42,088 bases of DNA, taken from positions 141,317-183,404 of the forward strand of contig NZ_JQEY01000001.1 of the NCBI RefSeq assembly GCF_000743715.1. Direction: 5' to 3'. The stretch's first letter is position 1. Each line of letters opens with the position of its first letter. A program made the translations under genes and the position numbers. Of this stretch, positions 1-7,918 are shown piece after piece. A model generated the notes under the pieces. That model was not told the DNA's origin. It searched no databases and was given only the letters and a program-made list of their open reading frames with translations. This DNA is from Palleronia rufa (GTDB lineage: Bacteria; Pseudomonadota; Alphaproteobacteria; Rhodobacterales; Rhodobacteraceae).

Positions 1-192
1 GCGATCTGGCGAAACTGGAGCGGATACCACCGCCGAAGCCGCGTCGAAACCAAGATGCACTGCGTTAAATTGCTGGGGCAGCGCCTCATGGCGCGGGACT
101 TCGACCGACAAGTCGCGGAAGTCCAGGTCCGCATCGCCGTCATGAACGGCTACACCGCCCTTGGCATCCCTGTCACAGAGGCCGTGGGATGA
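1..192 (+). CDS. IS5-family transposase, C-terminal fragment (cut by window edge)
   Basis: The frame is open from base 1 and gives 63 residues before TGA at 190-192. The visible part contains RRSRVETKMHCVKLLGQRL and ends in NGYTALGIPVTEAVG, which I recognise as the C-terminus of IS5-family DDE transposases that are common in Rhodobacterales. The glutamate of VETK is in the right place to be the last acidic residue of the catalytic triad. The N-terminal part lies outside the window, so it cannot be told whether the gene is intact. It is followed at about 40 bases by a terminal inverted-repeat-like sequence (229-247), consistent with the right end of the element. Confidence 0.8.
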   Translation, partial: AIWRNWSGYHRRSRVETKMHCVKLLGQRLMARDFDRQVAEVQVRIAVMNGYTALGIPVTEAVG

Positions 193-228
193 ATCCGTCC
201 GGGGAAAGGGGAATCTCGGGTATTAAAA

Positions 229-247
229 GCTTTGTGCAACAGAGCCC
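229..247. repeat. Putative terminal inverted repeat of the IS (right end)
   Basis: GCTTTGTGCAACAGAGCCC follows the transposase stop codon. Read on the minus strand it has the GGCTCTGTTGCACAAA form typical of IS5-family termini. The partner repeat is outside the window. Confidence 0.6.
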
Positions 248-400
248 CGTCAAACCGTAGGAGCAAACGGCTAGGCCGTGCGACATCATTCGTTTGGATT
301 AAGCGCATTTGGGGCGTGCGGATATGCCTTTGGGCGATTGCGGCACAGAGCCCCTAGCCTCATTCTCGCAGGCGTCCCAGGAACGCATGGAGGACGGCTG

Positions 401-1927
401 ATGTCGGCCGATTACAGTGTGCAACGGCAAGACGCGCTCTTTCCGAAGGGTGTCTGGCCCGTGTTTCTGCTGGGCCTGATTCTCTACGTCGCTGGAACGT
501 GGCAGGGAATCGGGCTGCGCCCGGATTCGGTCATCTATCTCAGCTTCTGGGACGAGGGGCGCCAGCAGGGACCGGTCTACAGCATGCTGATCGACCTCGC
601 CGCCCAGCTGGGCGGCGACCGGGTGGTTCTGGCGCGGCTGGTCAATCTGGGGCTGCTGCTGCTGAACCTCTCGCTCTTCGCCCATATCCTGGTCGCGGCC
701 AGGGTCCGCACCGTGCCGATGATCGCGGGAATGGTCGCACTGCTGTTCCTGCCGCAGTTCCTCTATGTCCATCAGACCGTCCTGTCGGAGCCTCTGGCGC
801 TGGCGCTTCTTCTGGGGGCGCTGATCTTCACCGCGCGGGTGATGGAGACCGGCTCCTGGACGGCGCTCGTCCTGGCCGCGGTGCTGACGGCGCTGGCGCT
901 GCTGACGCGGTTCTCCTCCGCGCCCCTGATCGGCGCCTGCGCCCTGGCGATCCTGGTTTACGGGCGGGAGCCGCTGAGCGCCAGGCTGATCCAGTCGGTC
1001 GTCTACGGCACCATCTCCAGCGGGGCGTTCCTGGCCTGGGTGGCGGTGGACCGGATCATGGGTGGGGCCGGGGTGGACCGGAAGTTCGCCCTTCTGGGAG
1101 AGCCGGACCTGTCCACCCTGATGAACGCCGTGACCACCGTGGCCACGTTCTTTCTGCCGGCCGCCCTGCCGATGGCGATCCTGGCCGGAACCGTCACCCT
1201 GTTCCTGGCGGCGATCGTGCTGTGCATGGTGGCCGCGTTCCTGCCCGCCCGGCCCGGGCTGTCGCAGCCCGCACCTGCGATCGTGCGGCTGTCGATGCTC
1301 TTCGTGCCGCTCTATCTGGCCTTTGTCGTCTTCACGCTCTTCGTGGAATACGGTCTCACGGTCCATTCCCGCTACATCCTGCCGGTCTATGCCATGGTCC
1401 TGTTTTCCGCGCTCGCCCTTTTCGGCGACCGCGATTTCGCCCGTGCGCAGCCGCGCCTTGCCAGGGCATTCGTGGCCGCGGTGATCGCCGTTGCCGCGCT
1501 CAACGTCGTACGCGGCACCGAATCGTCCTATGAGCTGATGGTCGACGGCAACTACTACCAGTCTGAGGACTGGCGCCAGTCGCCGACCCTGGCGCGGGTC
1601 AGGGACCTGCCCCCTGAGACGAAGATCTATTCCGACGGTCCGGACGCCATCCGGATCATCGCCCGCCGCAGGGCCGATTTCTGGCCGCGCCACTACGACA
1701 GCCGGACCGGCCTGCCCCACCCAGACTACCCCTACGACGGCCAGATGGCGACGATCCGCGAAGAGCTCGCCCGGGGCGAGGCCGTCGTGGTCGCCTTCGA
1801 CGGGGTCGACTGGCGCAAATATCTGGCCACGGAACAGGAGATGATCGACACCCTCGATCTCAACGCGCTCTTCGATGAGGAAGACGGACGGATCTATGGG
1901 AATGGCGATGTCCTGTCCGGCAGATAA
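401..1927 (+). CDS. Polytopic GT-C/GT39-like glycosyltransferase
   Basis: 508 residues. A GGAGG at 388-392 sits 8 bases before the ATG at 401, which decides this start over an in-frame ATG at 278. About ten hydrophobic segments fill residues 10 to 390, followed by a soluble C-terminal domain of about 120 residues that should face the periplasm. An early acidic motif (RPDSVIYLSFWDEG) lies in the first extracytoplasmic loop, where GT-C enzymes carry their catalytic acid. GT-C enzymes transfer sugars from polyprenyl-phosphate donors outside the membrane. The 3' end overlaps the next gene, which encodes a UbiA-type enzyme, so this is plausibly the transferase that uses the lipid-linked sugar made by the rest of the operon. 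The family call is from topology and motif and the acceptor is unknown. Confidence 0.65.
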   Translation: MSADYSVQRQDALFPKGVWPVFLLGLILYVAGTWQGIGLRPDSVIYLSFWDEGRQQGPVYSMLIDLAAQLGGDRVVLARLVNLGLLLLNLSLFAHILVAARVRTVPMIAGMVALLFLPQFLYVHQTVLSEPLALALLLGALIFTARVMETGSWTALVLAAVLTALALLTRFSSAPLIGACALAILVYGREPLSARLIQSVVYGTISSGAFLAWVAVDRIMGGAGVDRKFALLGEPDLSTLMNAVTTVATFFLPAALPMAILAGTVTLFLAAIVLCMVAAFLPARPGLSQPAPAIVRLSMLFVPLYLAFVVFTLFVEYGLTVHSRYILPVYAMVLFSALALFGDRDFARAQPRLARAFVAAVIAVAALNVVRGTESSYELMVDGNYYQSEDWRQSPTLARVRDLPPETKIYSDGPDAIRIIARRRADFWPRHYDSRTGLPHPDYPYDGQMATIREELARGEAVVVAFDGVDWRKYLATEQEMIDTLDLNALFDEEDGRIYGNGDVLSGR

Positions 1928-3407
1928 CGCCCCCGCACGGACCTCCGGCGCCCTCGCCGTCGATCTGGACGGGACCCTGATCCGCACGGACCTGCTGTTC
2001 GAGAGCTTCTGGGCTGCCGTCGCACATTCGCCCTTCGCGGCCCTCAGGGCCACGGGGGCGCTGCGGCACGGACGTGCAGCGCTGAAATCGGAACTGGCCG
2101 GCTGCGCCCCCCTGCGGGTAGAGGATCTGCCCTACAACCAGGACGTGCTGGACGTTGTTCGCGCCCACCGCGCCGGTGGCGGCACGACGGCCCTCGTCAC
2201 GGCGGCCGATCGCGGCCTGGCGCAGAGAGTCTCGGCGCATCTCGGACTTTTCGATGAGGTCCACGGCTCCGGTGACGGGGTCAATCTCAAAGGCGCGCAG
2301 AAGGCGGAGTTCCTGGCCTCCCACTATGGCGAGGACGCCTTTGACTACATCGGCGACTCGCGCGCCGATTTGCCGGTCTGGGCCCGCGCGCGTCGATCCT
2401 ACGTGGTCGACGGCGCCTCCCGCGTGCGCGGCCTCCCGCACGGCGACGCGCCGGGGGGCCTTGCCACCGGTCTGTCGCGCCCCCGGCTCGGGGCACTGGT
2501 CCGGGCCATGCGGCCGCACCAATGGTCGAAGAACGTGCTGGTGTTCCTGCCGGCCCTGGCCGCCCACGCCACCAGCACCCAGCAATGGCTCCTGTCGGCG
2601 GTGGCCTTCGTCGCGTTCTGCCTGCTGGCGTCCGGCGTCTACCTGCTGAACGACCTGCTGGACCTGGCATCCGACCGGAGCCATCCGCGCAAGCGGTTCC
2701 GCCCGTTCGCCTCGGGCGCGCTGCCTCTCGCCGTCGGCACGGCGTTCGCCCCGGGGCTGATGGCGACGGCCCTGCTGCTGAGCTGGCTTGCCGGGGGCCT
2801 TCCGCTGCTGACCATGGCGTTGATCTACGTGGCCCTGTCCACCGCCTACTCGATCTACCTCAAGCGCAAGATCATCCTCGACATTTGCGTTCTGGCCGGG
2901 CTCTACACGATCCGCATCGTCACCGGGTCGGTGGCCACGGGACTTGCCACTTCGGTCTGGCTGCTCGGGTTCTCGATGTTCTTCTTCCTGGGTCTCGCGG
3001 CGGTGAAGCGCCATTCCGAGATCGTGCTGAAGGCATCGACGGAGACCGGGGAGATCAAGGGCCGCGCCTATCTCACAGAAGATCTGCACATGGTCGCGTC
3101 CATCGCGATCTCGGCCAGCTTCTCTGCGGTGCTGCTGTTCGCGCTCTACATCAACACCCGGACGGCCGCGGCCCTCTATCCGTTCAGCGAGGCGCTCTGG
3201 CTGGTGGCCCCGGTCCTCATCTACTGGTCCAGCCGGATGGTCGGAATCGCCCAGCGCGGACTGATCCACGATGATCCCATTGTCTTCGCGTTTCGCGACA
3301 CGGTCAGCCGGATCTGCTTTGTGATCGTGCTGGCACTGTTCGTTGTCGCCACGGTGGGCGCCCCCCCGGGGTCGCTGGAATGGCTGAACATCGAAGCGCT
3401 GGACTAG
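1896..3407 (+). CDS. HAD phosphatase-UbiA prenyltransferase fusion (DPPR synthase-like)
   Basis: 503 residues from the ATG at 1896; ATGs at 1875, 1902 and 1908 are also possible. It overlaps the upstream glycosyltransferase by about 30 bases. Residues 20-200 form a HAD domain: nucleophile motif VDLDGTLI (D23, D25), a threonine motif in LVTAADR, and GDSRAD near residue 152. Residues 205-503 form a membrane UbiA domain with RPHQWSKN, the first aspartate motif NDLLDLASD near 250, and a second aspartate-containing helix (LDICVLAGLYTIRI) near 326. The RPHQWSKN and FRPFASG signatures are those of the UbiA branch that includes mycobacterial decaprenyl-phosphate phosphoribosyltransferase Rv3806c. The likely reaction is transfer of a phosphopentose to polyprenyl phosphate, with the HAD domain removing the 5-phosphate. 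Substrates are inferred. Confidence 0.8.
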   Translation: MGMAMSCPADNAPARTSGALAVDLDGTLIRTDLLFESFWAAVAHSPFAALRATGALRHGRAALKSELAGCAPLRVEDLPYNQDVLDVVRAHRAGGGTTALVTAADRGLAQRVSAHLGLFDEVHGSGDGVNLKGAQKAEFLASHYGEDAFDYIGDSRADLPVWARARRSYVVDGASRVRGLPHGDAPGGLATGLSRPRLGALVRAMRPHQWSKNVLVFLPALAAHATSTQQWLLSAVAFVAFCLLASGVYLLNDLLDLASDRSHPRKRFRPFASGALPLAVGTAFAPGLMATALLLSWLAGGLPLLTMALIYVALSTAYSIYLKRKIILDICVLAGLYTIRIVTGSVATGLATSVWLLGFSMFFFLGLAAVKRHSEIVLKASTETGEIKGRAYLTEDLHMVASIAISASFSAVLLFALYINTRTAAALYPFSEALWLVAPVLIYWSSRMVGIAQRGLIHDDPIVFAFRDTVSRICFVIVLALFVVATVGAPPGSLEWLNIEALD

Positions 3408-3462
3408 CCGGCATGTCTTTCAATCCCGCCCGCAAGGGGCAATCCGAAGGTAAGGAAACACT

Positions 3463-4485
3463 ATGCACTTGGTGACAGGAGGATCCGGCTACGTGGGCTC
3501 GGCCATCGTGCGCGGACTGCTCGCGCGCCAGCAAAGGGTCCGGGTCCTGGATCTGTGGCGCTCGCCGGACCTTCCCGAAGAGGTCGAGTATGTCGAGGCC
3601 GACATCAACGATGCGCCCGCCGTCCGCCGGGCGATGCAGGGGGTGGAATACGTCCATCACAACGTCGCGCTGGTGCCCATCGCCAAGGCCGGCGAGCGGT
3701 TCTGGAAGGTCAATGTCGACGGAACCCGGGTGGCGCTGGAGGCCGCGCGCGCCGAAGGCGTGCGGATGTTCGCCAATATGTCCTCCAGCGCGGTGTTCGG
3801 CCGGCCCCGGGCGCTGCCGGTGACGCTGGACACCCCGCGTGAGCCCATCGAGATCTACGGCCGCGCCAAGAAGGCCGCCGAGGATCTGGTTCTGGAGGCG
3901 GGAGAGGCCGGCCTGCCCGTCGCCAGCATCCGCCCCCGCACCGTGATCGGCACCGGGCGGCTGGGGATCTTCCAGATCCTGTTCGACTGGATCAAGGACG
4001 GGGCGAACGTCTTCGTGCTGGGGTCCGGGGCCAATGAGCTGCAATTCGTGCAGATGGACGATCTGGCCGCCGTCAGCGTCCTGGCCTGTCTGAAGGAACA
4101 GCCCGGTCTCTATAATGTCGGCACCGACCGCTACGGAACGCTGCGCGGTGACCTGGAGGCGCTTTGCGCCCATGCCGGGACCGGCTCGAAGGTCAAGAGC
4201 CTGCCCGCCGGACCGACCGTCGGCACCCTGCGGCTTCTGGACAAGATGGGCCTGTCGCCGCTGGGTCCCTACCACTACATGACCTATCACAAACCGCTCT
4301 ATTTCGACTCCGCCCATGTCACCGACCGGCTGGGCTGGACCCCGCGCTTCAGCAACCAGGACATGCTGAAGGACAGCTACGACTGGTACGTGGCGAATTA
4401 CGACGCCAAGGCGGCCTCCGGCACCTCCGCCCACAAGAGTCCCGTCAAGCAGGGCGCCCTGCGCCTGATGAAGAGGCTGACATGA
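3463..4485 (+). CDS. NAD(P)-dependent epimerase/reductase (extended SDR)
   Basis: 340 residues. AAGGAAACACT precedes the ATG. The N-terminal Rossmann motif is TGGSGYVGSAIV (residues 5-16). The catalytic set is the SSS near residue 108 and Y132-GRA-K136 (YxxxK). Length and layout fit the extended SDR family of sugar-nucleotide epimerases, 3-beta-hydroxysteroid dehydrogenases and polyprenyl-sugar reductases. In this operon it could reduce a keto-sugar intermediate on the lipid carrier, as DprE2 does in mycobacteria, or modify a nucleotide sugar. The basic C-terminus (KQGALRLMKRLT) could touch the membrane. Enzyme class is secure and substrate is not. Confidence 0.8.
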   Translation: MHLVTGGSGYVGSAIVRGLLARQQRVRVLDLWRSPDLPEEVEYVEADINDAPAVRRAMQGVEYVHHNVALVPIAKAGERFWKVNVDGTRVALEAARAEGVRMFANMSSSAVFGRPRALPVTLDTPREPIEIYGRAKKAAEDLVLEAGEAGLPVASIRPRTVIGTGRLGIFQILFDWIKDGANVFVLGSGANELQFVQMDDLAAVSVLACLKEQPGLYNVGTDRYGTLRGDLEALCAHAGTGSKVKSLPAGPTVGTLRLLDKMGLSPLGPYHYMTYHKPLYFDSAHVTDRLGWTPRFSNQDMLKDSYDWYVANYDAKAASGTSAHKSPVKQGALRLMKRLT

Positions 4486-4518
4486 GCGGTCGCATTGCCG
4501 GTCCCGGGAGGTCCGCGC

Positions 4519-4854
4519 ATGGCCGCTGAGTGGATCTTCCTCGCGCTGGCCGCGACCCTCAACATGGCCGCCAATGTCGTGCTGCGCTACACTGGCGAAA
4601 GCCAGGCGGCGGGGGTTGCGGTGTTCGGATCGGTGCTCTTCCTGGTCGCGGTGGGGCTCTTCGGGATGAACCTTCTGGCCTATATGCAGGCGCTCAAGAA
4701 GATCCCCCTGTCGGTCGCCTATCCCATGCTGGTCGGGTTCAGCACCTTCGGACTCGCGCTCGCCTCTTCGGTGATCTTCGATGAGCGTGTGACCGCAGAG
4801 CGTTTCGTGGGCTACCTGCTCCTGGTGGCCGCCCTCTACTTCATCAGCAGGTAG
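4519..4854 (+). CDS. Small EamA/SMR-type membrane transporter (ArnE/ArnF-like)
   Basis: 111 residues with four predicted membrane helices. GGGAGGT at 4506-4512 places the start at the ATG at 4519. It contains the short-transporter pattern PLSVAYPMLVGFSTFGLAL and ends FVGYLLLVAALYFISR. Proteins of this size in lipid-sugar loci (ArnE, ArnF) flip undecaprenyl-phosphate sugars across the inner membrane. Its place between a polyprenyl-sugar synthase and oxidoreductases supports a flippase role. ArnE/F work as a pair, whereas only one subunit gene is visible here, so it would act as a homodimer or with a distant partner. Confidence 0.7.
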   Translation: MAAEWIFLALAATLNMAANVVLRYTGESQAAGVAVFGSVLFLVAVGLFGMNLLAYMQALKKIPLSVAYPMLVGFSTFGLALASSVIFDERVTAERFVGYLLLVAALYFISR

Positions 4855-4858
4855 GCCG

Positions 4859-5227
4859 ATGCTGCAACGCGTCCTTCGACCCATCGTCGCGGAATTCCAG
4901 CCTGACTGGCCGGTGCTTTCCGCCGCCGACCGCGCCACCGTGAGGGAGGCGTCGCTCTCTGACACGGTGCGGGCGATCCGTGGGGCACCGCCGCATTTCC
5001 GCGCGGCGGTGACGCTGCTGGCGCTGGCCGCGGCGGCGGCCATGGCGGTCCGCGGAACGGCGGCGGGATTGGGCGGGCCGTTCCGGTCGTTTGAGCGTCT
5101 GGTCCGGTCGCTGACGCTCCTGTCGGTGTTCGAGCACCCGGCCGTGAAGGACGCGCTGCGGGTCGAGCGGGGCCCCGACCGGCAGGCGCGGATGCGCGCC
5201 CTCCGCGCCGACGGGGTCCTGCGATGA
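4859..5227 (+). CDS. Small hydrophobic protein coupled to a GMC oxidoreductase
   Basis: 122 residues, starting 4 bases after the transporter stop. Its TGA (5225-5227) overlaps the ATG of the next gene as ATGA. One clear hydrophobic alanine-rich segment lies at residues 48-66. The rest is charged, and both termini are arginine-rich. I do not recognise a family. GMC and gluconate-dehydrogenase-type flavoenzymes often have a small partner encoded just upstream that helps export or membrane attachment. The overlap and position suggest a similar role here, but there is no twin-arginine signal that I can see. Confidence 0.6.
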   Translation: MLQRVLRPIVAEFQPDWPVLSAADRATVREASLSDTVRAIRGAPPHFRAAVTLLALAAAAAMAVRGTAAGLGGPFRSFERLVRSLTLLSVFEHPAVKDALRVERGPDRQARMRALRADGVLR

Positions 5228-6792
5228 GAGGCGGGGCCAGGCCGGCGGGACCGGCCGGGTCGGGCTGGGCGCCGCACCGCATCGGGGGCCCTGCGACGTT
5301 GTCCTGCGACGTGCTGGTGATCGGCTCCGGCGCGGGCGGCGCCAGCGTGGCCGCGACATTGGTCGAAGCCGGACGGGATGTGCTGATGCTGGACGAGGGC
5401 GCGCATCTCGACGCGGCCCACGCACCGGCCAGCGTGCCGGAGTCCTTCCGCCGGATGTGGCGCGGCAGCGGGATCCTGGCCGCCCTCGGCACGCCGCCTG
5501 TGGCCTATGCCGAAGGCCGCTGCGTCGGCGGCGGGACAGAGATCAACAGCGCCATCTTCCAGCGCGCGCCGGACACGCTTCTGGACGACTGGGCGAAGAG
5601 ATACCGCATCGCGGAGTTCGGGGCGGCCGCGCTCGGTCCCTATTACGATCGCGCGGCCAAGGTGGTGAACGCGACGCCCCCGCCCCCCGATGCCGGGCTG
5701 CCGACGGATATCCTGCGGCGCGGCGGCGCGGCGCTCGGCTGGAAGGTGGTCGAGCTGGACCGCGGCACGCGGCGCTGCGTCGGCACCAACTACTGCTCCC
5801 TCGGCTGCCCCACGGGCGGCAAGCAATCCATGACCGCCACGCAGATCCCCGACGCCCTGTCCGGTGGCCTGCGGCTCATCGCCGACTGCCGCGCCGCGCG
5901 CCTGCGCCTGCGCGGCGGCCGGGTCGTGGAGGTGACCGCGCAGGCGCGCGGCGCGGACGGGCGCCGGCACCGGGTGGTCCTGCGCCCGCGGGAGGTCTTC
6001 GTCTGCGCGGGCGCGATCCACAGCCCCGCGCTGTTGCGCCGCAGCGGCCTGACCCGCTGCGTGGGCGACACCTTGCGCCTGCATCCGACCCTGAAGGCGA
6101 CGGCGCTCTTCGATGAGGTGTTGGACGCCCACGACGCGCGCCTGCCGCTGACCGCGATTTCCGAATTCATGCCGGACCGGCGGATCGGCGGGTCGGTGAC
6201 GCAACCGGGCCTGCTGGCCATGTCCCTGGCAGAGGACTGGGCGGAGCGGTCCTGGCTCATGCCCGAATGGCGCCGCTGCGGCCAGTATTACACCATGATC
6301 CGCGCCGCGGGGACCGGCACGGTGCGGCCCCTGCCACTCTCGGCCGAGCCCCTGGTGCGCTACGCCCTGACCGAGAGCGACTGGACGCAGCTTGCCAGGG
6401 GCGCGACGGAACTGGCCCGGGTGATGTTCGCGGCGGGCGCACGGCACGTCTATCCGTCCATCGCCGGACATCCCGGCTGGGCCAGCCCAGAGGAGGTCCT
6501 GGCCCAGGCCGACGCGCCCCTGCCGAGAACCCGGACCAGCCTGATGACCATTCACCTTTTCTCCAGCCTGCCGCCGGGCGAGCGTTCCGACGGTGTGGCG
6601 ACCGACTCCTTCGGCCGCGTGTCGGGGGTTGAGAACCTCAGGATCGCGGATGCCAGCCAGATCCCGGAAGCACCGGGCGTGAACCCGCAGGCGACGGTCA
6701 TGGCCATGGCGTACCGCAACGCTGAGGCGTTTCTGGCGGCCTCCGGGACAAAGACGCGCCGAACGGCCTTCCGCGAACGCAGCGCCGCCTGA
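5224..6792 (+). CDS. GMC-family FAD-dependent oxidoreductase
   Basis: 522 residues. After a short basic leader the FAD Rossmann motif is VLVIGSGAGGASVAATLVEA (around residue 30). GRCVGGGTEINSAIFQRAP is the second GMC signature region. CSLGCPTGGKQSM is the cysteine-rich segment seen in membrane-linked GMC dehydrogenases. The C-terminus has RIADASQIPEAPGVNPQAT, the family's final flavin-binding motif, preceded by MTIHLFSSLPPGE. GMC enzymes oxidise alcohols to carbonyls. Next to a UbiA phosphopentosyltransferase-like gene and two SDRs, it could oxidise a sugar hydroxyl on a polyprenyl-phosphate carrier, the chemistry DprE1 performs with an unrelated fold. That step is inference. Confidence 0.8.
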   Translation: MRGGARPAGPAGSGWAPHRIGGPATLSCDVLVIGSGAGGASVAATLVEAGRDVLMLDEGAHLDAAHAPASVPESFRRMWRGSGILAALGTPPVAYAEGRCVGGGTEINSAIFQRAPDTLLDDWAKRYRIAEFGAAALGPYYDRAAKVVNATPPPPDAGLPTDILRRGGAALGWKVVELDRGTRRCVGTNYCSLGCPTGGKQSMTATQIPDALSGGLRLIADCRAARLRLRGGRVVEVTAQARGADGRRHRVVLRPREVFVCAGAIHSPALLRRSGLTRCVGDTLRLHPTLKATALFDEVLDAHDARLPLTAISEFMPDRRIGGSVTQPGLLAMSLAEDWAERSWLMPEWRRCGQYYTMIRAAGTGTVRPLPLSAEPLVRYALTESDWTQLARGATELARVMFAAGARHVYPSIAGHPGWASPEEVLAQADAPLPRTRTSLMTIHLFSSLPPGERSDGVATDSFGRVSGVENLRIADASQIPEAPGVNPQATVMAMAYRNAEAFLAASGTKTRRTAFRERSAA

Positions 6793-6822
6793 CCCGCTCC
6801 CAATCCCCATCAAGGACCTGCA

Positions 6823-7878
6823 ATGACACTGGATCGTTTTCCCCGCATTATCGTCACCGGCGCGAATGGCTGGCTGGGACGGCGCGTGGTCCGGGCCCTG
6901 ACCCTGGGGCTCGACTGGCCCGGGCTGCGCGGTTTCGCCGGCAGCGCGGTGCGCGGCTTCGTTCCCGCCGGTGAGGACGTGTCCGACCTGTCCGGACTGG
7001 GTGCGGAGATCGTGCGCGGCGATCTGCGCGACCCGGACGCGGTGACCAACCTGATGGACGGAGCAGAGGGCGCGGCGGTGATCCACCTTGCCGGTGTGAT
7101 CCATCCCGGCAAGGTACGCGACTTCGACGCGATCAACCATCTGGGCACGCGCGCCGTCCTCGACGCCGCCACCCGGGCCGGATGCGCGCGCATGGTCGTC
7201 ATGTCCTCCAATTCTCCGTTCGGCGCGAACCGGACGCCGGAGGGGCGTTTCGACGAAACCAGCCCCTACAACCCCTACATGGGCTACGGCCGGTCCAAGC
7301 GCCGGATGGAGGACATGCTGCGCGGGTCCATGGATGCGGCCGGCGCGCCGGAGATCGTCATCTGCCGCGCGCCGTGGTTTTACGGGCCGGGCCAGCCACC
7401 CCGGCAAACGCAATTCTTTACCATGATCAAGGACGGCAAGTTCCCGATCCTGGGGTCCGGGGACAACCGCCGGTCCATGGGATACGTGGACTCACTGGCG
7501 CTGGGGCTGCTTTTGGCGGCGGAGATTCCGCGCGCGGCGGCGCAGACCTACTGGATCGCCGATGAGCGCCCCTATCCCATGACAGAGATCGTGGCGACCG
7601 TGCGCGACGTTCTCCGGGACGATTTCGGGATGCGGGTGTCGGACCGGTCGCTGCGCGTGCCCGGCATCGTGGCGGACATGGCACGGGTCGCCGACGCCGG
7701 GCTGCAGGGCCTCGGTCTCTACCATCAGAAGATTCACGTGCTGTCGGAGATGAACCTGACCATCGCCTGCGACATATCCAAGGCGCAGAGAGACCTGGGG
7801 TACGAGCCGCTGGTCGAGCTGCGCGAAGGGATGCGCAGGAGCGTGGCTTGGTGCCTGGAGCAGGGCCATGACATCTGA
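6823..7878 (+). CDS. NAD(P)-dependent epimerase/reductase (extended SDR, second copy)
   Basis: 351 residues. AAGGA lies 6 bases before the ATG. The cofactor motif is VTGANGWLGRRVVRAL (from about residue 10), and the catalytic set is MSSN near residue 127 with Y155-GRS-K159. It is an extended SDR only distantly similar to the one at 3463-4485, so it is not a recent duplication. Two SDRs and one GMC oxidase in one operon fit an oxidation-reduction (epimerisation) sequence on the same substrate or on two sugars. The next gene follows with an RBS about 30 bases downstream. Confidence 0.8.
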   Translation: MTLDRFPRIIVTGANGWLGRRVVRALTLGLDWPGLRGFAGSAVRGFVPAGEDVSDLSGLGAEIVRGDLRDPDAVTNLMDGAEGAAVIHLAGVIHPGKVRDFDAINHLGTRAVLDAATRAGCARMVVMSSNSPFGANRTPEGRFDETSPYNPYMGYGRSKRRMEDMLRGSMDAAGAPEIVICRAPWFYGPGQPPRQTQFFTMIKDGKFPILGSGDNRRSMGYVDSLALGLLLAAEIPRAAAQTYWIADERPYPMTEIVATVRDVLRDDFGMRVSDRSLRVPGIVADMARVADAGLQGLGLYHQKIHVLSEMNLTIACDISKAQRDLGYEPLVELREGMRRSVAWCLEQGHDI

Positions 7879-7918
7879 CGCACCGGCATCCAGACCCGCG
7901 TCCTTCAAGGAGACACCT

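Larger units (their letters stand above)
1..247 (+). mobile_element. Right end of an IS5-type insertion sequence
   Basis: This span holds the transposase C-terminus (1-192), a short non-coding tail, and at 229-247 the sequence GCTTTGTGCAACAGAGCCC. Its reverse complement resembles the start of IS5-group ends (GGGCTCTGTTGCACAAAGC). The left end and any target duplication are outside the window, so the exact boundary is uncertain by a few bases. Confidence 0.7.

Noticed and set aside
4859-5227. Gluconate-dehydrogenase gamma-subunit assignment for the 122-residue protein
   Set aside because: Position fits, but there is no twin-arginine signal and no motif of that family that I can see.
3304-7413. 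A 1369-residue open frame antisense to the glycan-like operon
   Set aside because: It is Arg/Pro/Gly/His-rich, covers five well-supported genes, and has no domain or ribosome site. Long antisense frames are common in GC-rich DNA.
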